Positions 9,566-19,133 of a DNA stretch of 43,175 nt are shown one piece after another. The stretch comes from Arthrobacter_J sp038199985. GTDB taxonomy: Bacteria > Actinomycetota > Actinomycetes > Actinomycetales > Micrococcaceae. The notes below the pieces were generated by a model, which saw only the letters and a program-made list of their open reading frames with translations, was not told the DNA's origin and searched no databases. Numbering within the stretch: the stretch's first letter is position 1; the number at the start of each line of letters is the position of its first letter. Where the stretch lies: positions 1-43,175 of the forward strand of contig JBBPYK010000051.1 in NCBI GenBank assembly GCA_038199985.1, written 5' to 3'. The position numbers and the translations under genes were made by a program.

Positions 9566-9612
9566 TGAGGTCACCCCCAGTAGCCCGGATTGGGACTGCG
9601 GGGGTGACCTCA
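9566..9612. terminator. Hairpin after rpoC
   Basis: A perfect 13-bp inverted repeat (TGAGGTCACCCCC and its complement, 21-nt loop) begins 21 bases beyond the rpoC stop codon and probably terminates the rpoBC transcript. A third, direct copy of the core GAGGTCACCCC lies at 9547-9557, so two alternative hairpins can share the same downstream arm. There is no T-run. Confidence 0.65.
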
Positions 9613-9632
9613 GCACTTTGGAGCGCGGTTAC

Positions 9633-12600
9633 CTACCGGAAATCGCTACCCATGTCGTAGTCATCCAGAGGGATCGCGTGGAATTCTGGGCTCATGCCAC
9701 CTTCAGCACCGGCGTAGTCAAAGTCACTAAACGCGCTCGGACCCGTGAAGAGGTTTGCTTTCGCTTCCTCCGTTGGCTCCACTGTGACCTTTGTGTAGCG
9801 ATCCAGACCCGTTCCGGCCGGGATCAGCTTACCGATGATGACGTTCTCCTTGAGACCAAGCAGCGGATCGCTCTTGCCTTCCATCGCGGCCTGCGTCAAT
9901 ACACGCGTGGTCTCCTGGAAGGATGCAGCGGACAGCCACGATTCAGTCGCCAACGACGCCTTGGTAATACCCATGAGCTCGGGCCGACCTGATGCCGGCT
10001 TCTTGCCCTCGGATACAACACGACGGTTCTCTTCTTCGAAACGACTGCGAGCAGCGAGTTCCCCGGGAAGTAGATCCGAATCACCGGATTCAATAACCGT
10101 TACGCGACGCAGCATCTGACGAACAATAACCTCGACGTGCTTGTCGTGGATACCTACACCCTGGCTGCGGTACACAGTCTGAACCTCGTCGACGAGGAAT
10201 TCCTGCGCCTTGCGGGGCCCAAGAATACGCAGGATCTGCTTTGGATCAACAGCACCGAAGACTAGCTGCTCCCCCACCTCGACATGCTGGCCATCCTCAA
10301 CAAGGAGTCGCGCACGGCGAAGGACAGGGTACGCAATTTCCTCGGAACCATCATCCGGAGTAACAACCAGACGCATCTGCTTGTCACCGTCCTCGATGGT
10401 CACCCGACCCGCAGTCTCGGAAATCGGAGCTACACCCTTAGGGGTACGTGCTTCGAAGAGTTCCTGGATACGGGGCAAGCCCTGAGTGATGTCTTCCGCA
10501 GAAGCCACGCCACCAGTGTGGAAGGTACGCATGGTCAGCTGAGTTCCCGGCTCACCGATCGACTGCGCAGCGATAATACCAACTGCCTCACCGATGTCTA
10601 CGGTTTTACCCGTAGCCAAGGACCGTCCGTAGCACAATGCACACGTGCCGACAGCAGACTCGCAGGTGAGAACCGAACGGATCTTGACCTCGGAAATACC
10701 AGCCCTGAACAGTTTGTCAATCAGCACATCGCCGACATCGGAACCGCCAGTAGCCAGCACATCGCCATCGGTGCCGACGACGTCGACAGCCAACGTGCGA
10801 GCGTAAGCCGAGTTCTCTACCTCGTCGTGCAGATTCAACTCGCCATTCTGGTCCGCGACGGCAATCGGAACCGTGAGCCCACGCTCAGTGCCGCAATCTT
10901 CCTCGCGGACAATGACATCCTGTGAAACGTCCACCAGGCGACGGGTCAGGTACCCGGAGTTAGCGGTACGAAGAGCCGTATCCGCCAGCCCCTTACGGGC
11001 ACCGTGCGTTGCGATGAAGTACTCAAGAACAGACAGCCCCTCGCGGTATGAGGACTTGATGGGCCGAGGAATAATCTCGCCCTTCGGGTTCGCCACCAAC
11101 CCACGAATACCCGCGATCTGCCGGACCTGGAGCCAGTTACCACGAGCACCCGAGGACACCATGCGGTTGATGGTGTTCTCCTTGGTCAAACCCTTCATCA
11201 TGGCCTCAGCAACATCATTGGTTGCCTTGTTCCAGATATCGATGAGTTCCTGACGACGTTCGTCGTCCGCAAGTAGACCCTTGCTGTACTGAACTTCGAC
11301 CTTTGCAGCCTGAGCCTCGTAGCCAGCCATGATCTCGGGCTTCTCCGGCGGAGCCAGAATGTCCGAGATAGCGACGGTTACGCCTGAACGAGTTGCCCAG
11401 TAGAAGCCAGAGTCCTTCAGGTTATCCAGCGTTGCCGCTGTGACAACCTTCGGATACCGCTCAGCCAAAGTGTTCACGATCGTGGATAGCTGACCCTTGT
11501 CCGCAACTGCAGCTACCCATGGGTAGTTATCGGGAAGCGTGTCGTTGAACAGAACCTGTCCCAGCGAAGTCTCAATCAGCGCGGGCGCACCTTCTTCCCA
11601 ACCTTCAGGAGCAGGTTGTTCCTCAGAAGGAACAAAGTTCGGAACGCGAATCTTGACGACAGCGTTCAGATGCAGCTGTCCCATATCAAGCGCCATGACG
11701 GCTTCGGCTGGCGTTGCGAACAATCGCCCCTCACCGACGGCACCCTCTCGCTTGGTGGTCAAGTGATGCAAGCCAATGATCATATCCTGCGAAGGCAGAG
11801 TCACCGGACGACCGTCGGAAGGCTTCAAAATGTTGTTCGATGACAACATCAGAATCCGCGCCTCGGCTTGGGCCTCCGGGCTCAGCGGCAAGTGCACAGC
11901 CATCTGATCGCCGTCGAAGTCAGCGTTGAACGCACCACAAACGAGCGGGTGAAGCTGAAGCGCCTTACCCTCGACAAGTTGCGGTTCAAACGCCTGAATG
12001 CCAAGACGGTGCAGGGTAGGCGCACGGTTGAGCAGCACGGGGTGTTCCGTAATGATCTCTTCCAGAACGTCCCATACCTGTGGACGGTAGCGCTCGACCA
12101 TTCGCTTGGCGCTCTTGATGTTCTGCGCGTGGTTGAGGTCAACAAGACGCTTCATGACAAACGGCTTGAAGAGCTCGAGGGCCATCTGCTTGGGCAAGCC
12201 ACACTGGTGCAGCTTCAGCTGAGGGCCGACGACGATAACGGAACGCCCTGAGTAATCAACACGCTTACCCAACAAGTTCTGGCGGAAACGTCCCTGCTTG
12301 CCCTTGAGCATGTCAGAGAGCGATTTCAGTGGCCGGTTGCCTGGACCCGTCACCGGACGGCCGCGACGACCGTTGTCGAACAGGGAGTCAACAGCTTCCT
12401 GAAGCATCCGCTTCTCGTTGTTAACGATGATTTCAGGAGCACCAAGATCCAGAAGACGTTTCAGACGGTTGTTGCGGTTGATGACACGCCGGTACAGGTC
12501 GTTGAGGTCCGACGTCGCGAAACGTCCACCGTCGAGCTGGACCATAGGACGAAGCTCCGGCGGGATCACCGGCACAGCATCAAGGACCATACCCAAAGGA

Positions 12601-13523
12601 CTATTGGTCGTGGTCAGAAATGCATTGACAACCTTCAGACGTTTGAGCGCACGCGTCTTACGCTGGCCTTTGCCGTTCTGAATGATGTCACGTAGGAGCT
12701 CTGACTCCGCCTGCATGTCGAAGTTCTCAAGTCGCCGCTTGATCGCTTCGGCACCCATGGAACCCTCGAAGTACAGACCGTAACGGTCACGGAGCTCACG
12801 GTAGAGGCCCTCGTCGCCTTCCAGGTCCGCTACCTTCAGGTTCTTGAAACGATCCCAGACCTGCTCCAGCCGCTCGATCTCGGCGTCGGAGCGCTTACGG
12901 ATCTGTGCCATGGACCGGTCCGCGGAATCGCGGGCCTTTTTCTTCTCCGCAGCCTTTGCGCCTTCGCCCTCAAGCCGTGCAAGCTCGCCCTCAAGGCCCT
13001 GCGCAATGGCGGCAATATCCGCATCACGCTGGTCTACGAGGTGCTTCTTTTCGACGTCGTGCTCTGCCTGAAGATTCGGCAGCTCCTTGTGACGGTTATC
13101 TTCATCGACCCACGTGATCATGTAAGCCGCAAAGTAAATGATCTTTTCAAGGTCCTTTGGCGCCAGGTCCAAAAGGTAACCGAGGCGAGAAGGAACACCC
13201 TTGAAGTACCAGATGTGAGTTACCGAAGCGGCCAGTTCAATATGGCCCATGCGCTCACGACGAACCTTGGCGCGCGTGACTTCAACGCCGCAACGCTCGC
13301 AGATGATGCCCTTGAACCGGACACGCTTGTACTTGCCGCAGTAGCATTCCCAGTCGCGTGAAGGACCAAAGATCTTTTCGCAGAAAAGACCGTCCTTCTC
13401 CGGCTTCAGGGTTCGATAGTTGATGGTTTCCGGCTTACGCACTTCGCCGTACGACCAATCACGGATTTCATCCGCGGTGGCCAGGCCGATTCGCATAAGA
13501 CCGAATGAGGATTCGCTGGACAT
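9633..13523 (-). CDS. rpoC: DNA-directed RNA polymerase subunit beta'
   Basis: 1296 residues, the usual actinobacterial length. Near the N-terminus (~60-78) is the first zinc ribbon (CYCGKY...CERC). Around residue 536 the catalytic NADFDGDQM motif holds the three Asp residues that bind the active-site magnesium. The second zinc site (CESAVGTCALCYG) and the bridge-helix/trigger-loop region are present, as is the long coiled coil near residues 140-230 with its Lys/Glu-rich stretch. Begins MSSESSFGLMRIG at ATG. It follows rpoB after 60 bases and forms one transcription unit with it. No truncation or frameshift is seen. Confidence 0.99.
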   Translation of the reverse strand: MSSESSFGLMRIGLATADEIRDWSYGEVRKPETINYRTLKPEKDGLFCEKIFGPSRDWECYCGKYKRVRFKGIICERCGVEVTRAKVRRERMGHIELAASVTHIWYFKGVPSRLGYLLDLAPKDLEKIIYFAAYMITWVDEDNRHKELPNLQAEHDVEKKHLVDQRDADIAAIAQGLEGELARLEGEGAKAAEKKKARDSADRSMAQIRKRSDAEIERLEQVWDRFKNLKVADLEGDEGLYRELRDRYGLYFEGSMGAEAIKRRLENFDMQAESELLRDIIQNGKGQRKTRALKRLKVVNAFLTTTNSPLGMVLDAVPVIPPELRPMVQLDGGRFATSDLNDLYRRVINRNNRLKRLLDLGAPEIIVNNEKRMLQEAVDSLFDNGRRGRPVTGPGNRPLKSLSDMLKGKQGRFRQNLLGKRVDYSGRSVIVVGPQLKLHQCGLPKQMALELFKPFVMKRLVDLNHAQNIKSAKRMVERYRPQVWDVLEEIITEHPVLLNRAPTLHRLGIQAFEPQLVEGKALQLHPLVCGAFNADFDGDQMAVHLPLSPEAQAEARILMLSSNNILKPSDGRPVTLPSQDMIIGLHHLTTKREGAVGEGRLFATPAEAVMALDMGQLHLNAVVKIRVPNFVPSEEQPAPEGWEEGAPALIETSLGQVLFNDTLPDNYPWVAAVADKGQLSTIVNTLAERYPKVVTAATLDNLKDSGFYWATRSGVTVAISDILAPPEKPEIMAGYEAQAAKVEVQYSKGLLADDERRQELIDIWNKATNDVAEAMMKGLTKENTINRMVSSGARGNWLQVRQIAGIRGLVANPKGEIIPRPIKSSYREGLSVLEYFIATHGARKGLADTALRTANSGYLTRRLVDVSQDVIVREEDCGTERGLTVPIAVADQNGELNLHDEVENSAYARTLAVDVVGTDGDVLATGGSDVGDVLIDKLFRAGISEVKIRSVLTCESAVGTCALCYGRSLATGKTVDIGEAVGIIAAQSIGEPGTQLTMRTFHTGGVASAEDITQGLPRIQELFEARTPKGVAPISETAGRVTIEDGDKQMRLVVTPDDGSEEIAYPVLRRARLLVEDGQHVEVGEQLVFGAVDPKQILRILGPRKAQEFLVDEVQTVYRSQGVGIHDKHVEVIVRQMLRRVTVIESGDSDLLPGELAARSRFEEENRRVVSEGKKPASGRPELMGITKASLATESWLSAASFQETTRVLTQAAMEGKSDPLLGLKENVIIGKLIPAGTGLDRYTKVTVEPTEEAKANLFTGPSAFSDFDYAGAEGGMSPEFHAIPLDDYDMGSDFR

Positions 13524-13583
13524 ATGGTCCCTGTTCTCTCTTGTTCTCGGAGTCTGAATGTCTATGGGTTACGGAAAAAGGTT

Positions 13584-16500
13584 CTAGACCTCTTCAACGG
13601 AGCTCGGCTCGGCCCGCGAGAGGTCGATTCCCAGCTCTTCCGCGGCCCGGAAGACTTCTTCGTCCGAGTCACGCATTTCAATGGTGTTGCCTTCCGTGGA
13701 CAGGACTTCCACGTTCAGGCACAACGACTGCATTTCCTTGATTAGAACCTTGAACGATTCCGGTACGCCAGGCTCAGGGATGTTCTCGCCCTTCACGATG
13801 GCTTCGTAAACCTTCACGCGGCCATGAATATCATCCGACTTGATAGTCAGAAGTTCCTGCAGCGTGTACGCGGCACCGTAAGCCTCCAGGGCCCAAACTT
13901 CCATTTCACCGAAGCGCTGTCCACCGAACTGCGCCTTACCACCCAACGGCTGCTGGGTAATCATGGAGTAAGGACCTGTGGAGCGTGCGTGGATCTTGTC
14001 ATCAACAAGGTGGTGCAGCTTCAGGATGTACATGTAGCCCACGGAGATCGGGTCCGGGAACGGTTCGCCGGAACGGCCGTCGTAGACCTGCGTCTTACCG
14101 GTGGATCCAATCAAGCGGTTGCCGTCACGGGTCACGTTGGTTGAATCGAGCAATCCGGTGATTTCCGACTCGGAGGCACCGTCGAAGACCGGCGTTGCAA
14201 CCGTCGTAGGGCCGGACTCGCGGGGGAAGCCCGGAAGGTTCTGGACCCAGTCGGGCTCGCCTTCGATCTTCCAGCCCTGCTTTGCGGCCCAACCAAGGTG
14301 GATTTCCATGACCTGACCAACGTTCATACGTCCCGGAACACCCAAGGGGTTCAGGACAACGTCTACCGGTGTGCCGTCTGCGAGGAACGGCATGTCCTCG
14401 ATAGGCAGGATCCTCGAGATAACGCCCTTGTTTCCGTGACGCCCAGCGAGCTTGTCGCCGTCCGTGATTTTGCGCTTCTGCGCCACGTGAACGCGGACCA
14501 GCTGGTTGACGCCCGGGGGCAGCTCGTCGTCGTTATCCCGATCAAAGATCCGGACACCGATAACAGTTCCAGACTCACCGTGGGGAACCTTCAACGAGGT
14601 GTCCCGAACTTCACGGCTCTTCTCGCCGAAGATGGCACGCAGCAGCCGCTCTTCCGGTGTTAGCTCTGTCTCGCCCTTCGGCGTGACACGGCCGACTAGA
14701 ATATCGCCAGCCTCAACTTCAGCACCGATGTGAATGATGCCACGCTCGTCCAGTGCGCCGAGAACGTCTTCGCTGACGTTTGGAATGTCGCGGGTGATTT
14801 CCTCGGCGCCAAGCTTCGTATCTCGGGCATCGACCTCATGCTCTTCGATGTGTATAGAAGTCAGGACGTCCTCAGAAACAACACGCTGCGACAGGATGAT
14901 CGCATCCTCAAAGTTATGTCCCTCCCAAGACATGAACGCCACCAGCATGTTCTTACCCAGAGAAAGCTCACCCTGGTCCGTAGAAGGGCCATCAGCGATA
15001 ACGCCCTCGACCTCAAGTCGCTGGCCTTCTTCGACCACAACACGCTGGTTATAGGCGTTGCCCTGGTTGGAGCGGGCGAACTTCATGACCGGGTAGTGAG
15101 TTTCCGTGCCGTCGTCATTGAGCAGTGTGACCATCTCAGCCGATACTTCTTGAACGACGCCGGGCTTGACGGCAACAACTGAGTCACCGGCATCCACGGC
15201 GGCATCAGCTTCCATGCCGGTCCCGACCAGTGGACGCTCAGCCCGAAGCAAGGGCACAGCCTGACGCTGCATATTGGCACCCATGAGCGCACGGTTGGCG
15301 TCATCGTGTTCCAGGAACGGGATCAGCGCCGTGGCGACAGACACCATCTGACGCGGGGAGACGTCCATGTAGTCAACAGCTTTGGCCTCGACCAGAACAG
15401 GCTCACCTGAACCACCACGGGTACGCACTAGGACCATGTCCTCTGCGAAGTGCTGGTCCGTTGTCAGAGGTGCGTTCGCCTGAGCGATCTGGCACTCGAT
15501 TTCATCATCAGCCGTCAGGTAGTCAACCTGCTCTGTGACCAGGTTGCCGACAACCTTCCGGTATGGAGTCTCGATAAACCCAAACGCGTTGATGCGACCG
15601 TAGGTAGCCAGCGATCCGATCAACCCAATATTGGGGCCCTCAGGAGTTTCGATGGGGCACATGCGACCGTAGTGCGAAGGGTGAACGTCGCGGACTTCCA
15701 TGCCTGCACGATCACGGGACAGACCACCTGGGCCAAGCGCCGAGAGGCGACGCTTGTGAGTGAGGCCTGCCAGCGGGTTGTTCTGGTCCATGAACTGCGA
15801 CAGCTGCGACGTTCCGAAGAACTCCTTCATGGCCGCAACCACAGGACGGATGTTAATCAATGTCTGCGGAGTAATCGCTTCAACGTCCTGAGTGGTCATA
15901 CGCTCACGGACAACGCGCTCCATGCGAGACAGTCCCGTACGGACCTGGTTCTCGATGAGCTCACCAACTGCGCGGATGCGACGATTGCCGAAGTGATCGA
16001 TGTCATCGACCTCAACGCGGATGTCCGCTTCCTGACCGTCCCGGTGTCCCTTGATGCTCTTCTCACCAGCATGCAAAGCCACCAAGTACTTGATCATGGC
16101 GACGATGTCTTCCGTGTCCAGTACGGAAGCATTGGATTCGCTAAGTGATTTGTCCAGACCCAGCTTGCGGTTGATCTTGTAACGACCCACCTTGGCCAGG
16201 TCGTAGCGCTTGGCGTTGAAGTACAGATTGTCCAGCAGGTTCTGTGCGGCTTCAACTGTTGGGGGCTCGCCCGGACGGAGCTTGCGGTAGATGTCCAGTA
16301 GGGCATCTTCCCTGGTCTCCGTGGCGTCCTTCTCCAAAGTTGCCCGGATGGAGTCGTACTCGCCAAACGTCTCGAGGATCTCGCCTTCGGTCCAGCCAAG
16401 GGCCTTGAGTAGGACCGTGACGGACTGCTTGCGCTTTCGGTCAAGTCGGACACCGACCTGATCACGCTTGTCGATTTCCAATTCGAACCAGGCACCGCGC

Positions 16501-17090
16501 GACGGAATGATCTTCGCTGTGAAGATGTCCTTGTCACTGGTCTTGTCTACGGCACGCTCGAAGTAGGCGCCGGGCGAACGGACGAGCTGTGAAACGACGA
16601 CGCGCTCCGTGCCGTTGATGACAAAAGTTCCTTTGTCTGTCATCAACGGGAAGTCGCCCATGAACACGGTCTGCTGCTTGATTTCACCCGTGTTGTTGTT
16701 CATGAACTCGGCCTTGACATACAGCGGCGCCGCATACGTGGCGTCCCTGTCTTTGCACTCGGCCATCGTGTACTTGGGATCCGCGAACTCCGGTTCTGAG
16801 AAACTCAGGGACATCGTTCCCTGGAAGTCTTCAATCGGCGAGATCTCCTCGAAGATGTCCGACAGGCCCGACGTTGTTGCGACGCCCTGCAGCCCCTCTT
16901 CGAGGGCCTGCTCAACACGTGTCTTCCACTTCTCGTTGCCGACGAGCCAATCAAAGCTGTCGGTCTGGAGTGCTAGAAGGTTAGGAACGTCCAGCGGTTC
17001 ATGAATCTTCGCGAATGAAATCCGACGCGCTGCGTCCGGGATTTCTGAGTTGTTAGCGGTTGCATTATCAGCGGTGCTCGAGGCGACCAA
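13584..17090 (-). CDS. rpoB: DNA-directed RNA polymerase subunit beta
   Basis: About 1168 residues. I place the start at the TTG at 17090 (read MVASSTADN), because GAAGGA lies six bases upstream and related Arthrobacter proteins begin the same way; a GTG at 17105 is possible but lacks its own site. The rifampicin-binding cluster around residues 425-460 reads SQLSQFMDQNNPLAG then THKRRLSALGPGG, with the key Asp, His and Ser all wild type, so target-site rifampicin resistance is not indicated. The C-terminal segments GGKAQFGGQRFGEMEVWALE and the DDIHGR region are complete. It is first in the rpoBC unit. Unlike the common order, rplL is not directly upstream; a plus-strand thiolase intervenes. 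Confidence 0.98.
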   Translation of the reverse strand: MVASSTADNATANNSEIPDAARRISFAKIHEPLDVPNLLALQTDSFDWLVGNEKWKTRVEQALEEGLQGVATTSGLSDIFEEISPIEDFQGTMSLSFSEPEFADPKYTMAECKDRDATYAAPLYVKAEFMNNNTGEIKQQTVFMGDFPLMTDKGTFVINGTERVVVSQLVRSPGAYFERAVDKTSDKDIFTAKIIPSRGAWFELEIDKRDQVGVRLDRKRKQSVTVLLKALGWTEGEILETFGEYDSIRATLEKDATETREDALLDIYRKLRPGEPPTVEAAQNLLDNLYFNAKRYDLAKVGRYKINRKLGLDKSLSESNASVLDTEDIVAMIKYLVALHAGEKSIKGHRDGQEADIRVEVDDIDHFGNRRIRAVGELIENQVRTGLSRMERVVRERMTTQDVEAITPQTLINIRPVVAAMKEFFGTSQLSQFMDQNNPLAGLTHKRRLSALGPGGLSRDRAGMEVRDVHPSHYGRMCPIETPEGPNIGLIGSLATYGRINAFGFIETPYRKVVGNLVTEQVDYLTADDEIECQIAQANAPLTTDQHFAEDMVLVRTRGGSGEPVLVEAKAVDYMDVSPRQMVSVATALIPFLEHDDANRALMGANMQRQAVPLLRAERPLVGTGMEADAAVDAGDSVVAVKPGVVQEVSAEMVTLLNDDGTETHYPVMKFARSNQGNAYNQRVVVEEGQRLEVEGVIADGPSTDQGELSLGKNMLVAFMSWEGHNFEDAIILSQRVVSEDVLTSIHIEEHEVDARDTKLGAEEITRDIPNVSEDVLGALDERGIIHIGAEVEAGDILVGRVTPKGETELTPEERLLRAIFGEKSREVRDTSLKVPHGESGTVIGVRIFDRDNDDELPPGVNQLVRVHVAQKRKITDGDKLAGRHGNKGVISRILPIEDMPFLADGTPVDVVLNPLGVPGRMNVGQVMEIHLGWAAKQGWKIEGEPDWVQNLPGFPRESGPTTVATPVFDGASESEITGLLDSTNVTRDGNRLIGSTGKTQVYDGRSGEPFPDPISVGYMYILKLHHLVDDKIHARSTGPYSMITQQPLGGKAQFGGQRFGEMEVWALEAYGAAYTLQELLTIKSDDIHGRVKVYEAIVKGENIPEPGVPESFKVLIKEMQSLCLNVEVLSTEGNTIEMRDSDEEVFRAAEELGIDLSRAEPSSVEEV

Positions 17091-17105
17091 GAGGGATCCT
17101 TCCAC

Positions 17106-17387
17106 AGACCTTCAGGCTATCCGCGACTCCACGCTCATGTGTCAAAGAACCCGTTGTTAAATGACAAAGTGCACGACAAAGCCCACCGCTATATGAAGGC
17201 TGAGATTATGAGGGGAATCGCAAGTATCCACTGTACTCCCGCTACGCGAACATGTCTACTGGCACTACGCTCGATCCATAACGGTCCGGACTCCGATTCG
17301 GCCCACAGCGGAGCCAGGCGCCCGCACCTACTGCTCAGGGTAGCCTTGATTCGGCCACGCCCACGTTCGAAAGTGAGTTTCAACACT
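17106..17387. promoter_or_regulatory. Divergent rpoB / thiolase upstream region
   Basis: This 282-base gap must hold the rpoB promoter (minus) and the thiolase promoter (plus). On the minus strand a perfect TTGACA occurs at 17140-17145. The best TANNNT (TAGCCT, minus strand) lies 20 nt downstream, too far for a standard spacer, so the assignment is open. An ORF reading in frame into the thiolase from 17139 covers this gap but has no similarity I recognise and is not counted as coding. Confidence 0.4.
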
Positions 17388-18590
17388 ATGAGTGTTACAG
17401 AAAATCAGCCTACCGACGTCGTCATCGTTGGTGGAGCCCGCACACCGCAAGGCCGGCTAAACGGACAGCTAGCATCCTTCACGGCCGTCGAGCTGGGTGG
17501 CTTCGCCATCGCAGGCGCTCTTGAAAGATCGCGCGTTGACGTAGCTGATGTCAACGCCGTCATCATGGGCCACGTTGTTCAAGCCGGTTGCGGTCAGAAT
17601 CCGGCGCGGCAGAGTTCTCTCAACGCAGGCATCGGGTGGGACGTCCCGGCAGTGACCCTCAATAAGGTATGTCTCTCCGGTCTGACTGCGGTCATTGATG
17701 CGGCTCGGCTCATCCGCAGCGGCGAAGCGCATGTTGTCGTAGCCGGCGGCCAAGAATCGATGTCCAACGGCCCCCACCTTCTCCCCGGCTCGCGGCAGGG
17801 CTGGACGTACGGCAACATCCAGGCTGTGGATTCTGTTGCCCATGACGGCCTCACTGATGCGCTTGACCAGGAATCAATGGGCGCATCAACGGAACGTGGC
17901 AATCAGGTCCTCGGCATTGACCGTTCAGCACAGGATGCAGTTGCTGCCTCGTCGCATCAGCGTGCCGCTTCGGCCGCAGAGGTGGGAATCTTTGTCGACG
18001 AGATCGTTCCGGTCTCGGTCCCTCAGCGAAAGGGTGAACCGCTCGTACTCGACGCTGATGAGGGCATCCGACCCACCACTACTGTGGAGAGCCTCAGCAA
18101 GCTACGACCGGCATTCAACAAAGAAGGCGCCATCACCGCAGGGAACTCCTCCCCTCTGTCCGACGGCGCCGCGGCATTGGTGCTCACAACCCGCTCAAAC
18201 GCAGAGGCCAAGGGACTCGAGATTCTCGCCGTGGTAGGCGAACCAGGCCAGGTAGCAGGCCCGGACAACTCGTTGCACTCACAGCCATCAAACGCTATTC
18301 ACAAAGCACTCCAACGCGCCGGTTGGACGACGTCGGACCTCGACTTCATAGAGATCAACGAGGCATTCGGATCCGTCGCGTGCCAGTCCCTCAAGGACTT
18401 GGACCTCCCCCTAGAGAAGTGCAATATTCACGGTGGCGCCATCGCACTGGGACATCCTATTGGCGCTTCCGGCGCTCGACTGGCACTTCACGCAGCGTTG
18501 GAACTCAAGCGCCGGGGTTCCGGCAAGGCTGCTGTCTCCCTGTGCGGCGGCGGAGGCCAGGGTGAAGCTCTGCTACTGACCAGAAGCTAA
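17388..18590 (+). CDS. Acetyl-CoA C-acetyltransferase (thiolase)
   Basis: 400 residues from the ATG at 17388, the normal thiolase length; reading frame further upstream (to 17139) is low-complexity extension. Condenses or cleaves acyl-CoA/acetyl-CoA in fatty-acid beta-oxidation or acetoacetyl-CoA metabolism. Catalytic features: nucleophile Cys95 in LNKVCLSG, the NEAFGSVA block (usually NEAFAAVA), GHPIGASGAR with the catalytic His, and the second Cys in CGGGGQGEALLL. The ribosome site is weak (GAAAGTGAG). It stands alone on the plus strand between rplL and rpoB and is convergent with rplL, sharing a bidirectional terminator. Substrate chain length cannot be told from sequence. Confidence 0.93.
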   Translation: MSVTENQPTDVVIVGGARTPQGRLNGQLASFTAVELGGFAIAGALERSRVDVADVNAVIMGHVVQAGCGQNPARQSSLNAGIGWDVPAVTLNKVCLSGLTAVIDAARLIRSGEAHVVVAGGQESMSNGPHLLPGSRQGWTYGNIQAVDSVAHDGLTDALDQESMGASTERGNQVLGIDRSAQDAVAASSHQRAASAAEVGIFVDEIVPVSVPQRKGEPLVLDADEGIRPTTTVESLSKLRPAFNKEGAITAGNSSPLSDGAAALVLTTRSNAEAKGLEILAVVGEPGQVAGPDNSLHSQPSNAIHKALQRAGWTTSDLDFIEINEAFGSVACQSLKDLDLPLEKCNIHGGAIALGHPIGASGARLALHAALELKRRGSGKAAVSLCGGGGQGEALLLTRS

Positions 18591-18616
18591 CCAACCAACG
18601 CGCATCATGCGCACAT

Positions 18617-18658
18617 GCAGAAGGCCCCCGCACTCTTCCGAATGCGGGGGCCTTCTGC
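18617..18658. terminator. Bidirectional terminator between thiolase and rplL
   Basis: A perfect 16-bp G+C-rich stem (GCAGAAGGCCCCCGCA and its complement) with a 10-nt loop. It extends by further A-T/C-G pairs at the base and lies between the convergent stop codons. Confidence 0.92.
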
Positions 18659-18692
18659 GTGTGGCTAACCAAGAATGGATAACCGGAATAAG

Positions 18693-19070
18693 CTACTTGA
18701 CGGTCACCGAAGCGCCGGCAGCCTCGAGGGCTTCCTTGGCTTTGTCAGCCGCTTCCTTGGTTGCGCCTTCCAGCACAGCCTTGGGAGCAGAATCAACGAG
18801 ATCCTTGGCTTCCTTCAGACCCAATGATGTCAGGCTACGAACTTCCTTGATCACTGCGATCTTCTTCTCGCCAGGGCCTTCGAGAATGACGTCGAATTCG
18901 GTCTGCTCTTCAGCAGCCTCTGCGGCTCCGCCGCCGGCGGGGCCGGCAACGGCAACGGCAGCAGCCGTGACGTCGAACGTCTCTTCGAACAGCGTTACGA
19001 ACTCGGAGAGCTCGATGATGGTCAGTTCTTTGAAAGCTTCAATGAGCTCTTCGTTGCTGAGCTTCGCCAT
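18693..19070 (-). CDS. rplL: 50S ribosomal protein L7/L12
   Basis: 125 residues. The N-terminal dimerisation helix (MAKLSNEELIEAFKELTIIE) is followed by an Ala/Gly-rich hinge near residue 45 and the globular factor-binding domain with LTSLGLKEAKDLVDSAPKAV. L7/L12 dimers form the mobile stalk that recruits EF-Tu, EF-G, IF2 and release factors. Ribosome site GGAAGG is upstream of the ATG. It is downstream of rplJ by 63 bases in the same unit, so it falls under the rplJ leader control described upstream, and is followed by a strong terminator. Complete and normal. Confidence 0.98.
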   Translation of the reverse strand: MAKLSNEELIEAFKELTIIELSEFVTLFEETFDVTAAAVAVAGPAGGGAAEAAEEQTEFDVILEGPGEKKIAVIKEVRSLTSLGLKEAKDLVDSAPKAVLEGATKEAADKAKEALEAAGASVTVK

Positions 19071-19133
19071 GGTGTGGCGTCCTTCCTTTAGTCGGCACCG
19101 AACGGCACCTGAGTTTATTGGGTGCGAGAGCTG

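Noticed and set aside
10284..10925. A 213-codon plus-strand ORF inside rpoC
   Set aside because: Antisense shadow of rpoC with no independent evidence.
15450..16148. A 232-codon plus-strand ORF inside rpoB
   Set aside because: It is antisense to conserved rpoB codons; its residues mirror the rpoB codon pattern and it has no start signals.
17139..17387. 83-residue N-terminal extension of the thiolase
   Set aside because: Low similarity to any thiolase, no ribosome site, and the ATG at 17388 gives the normal length.
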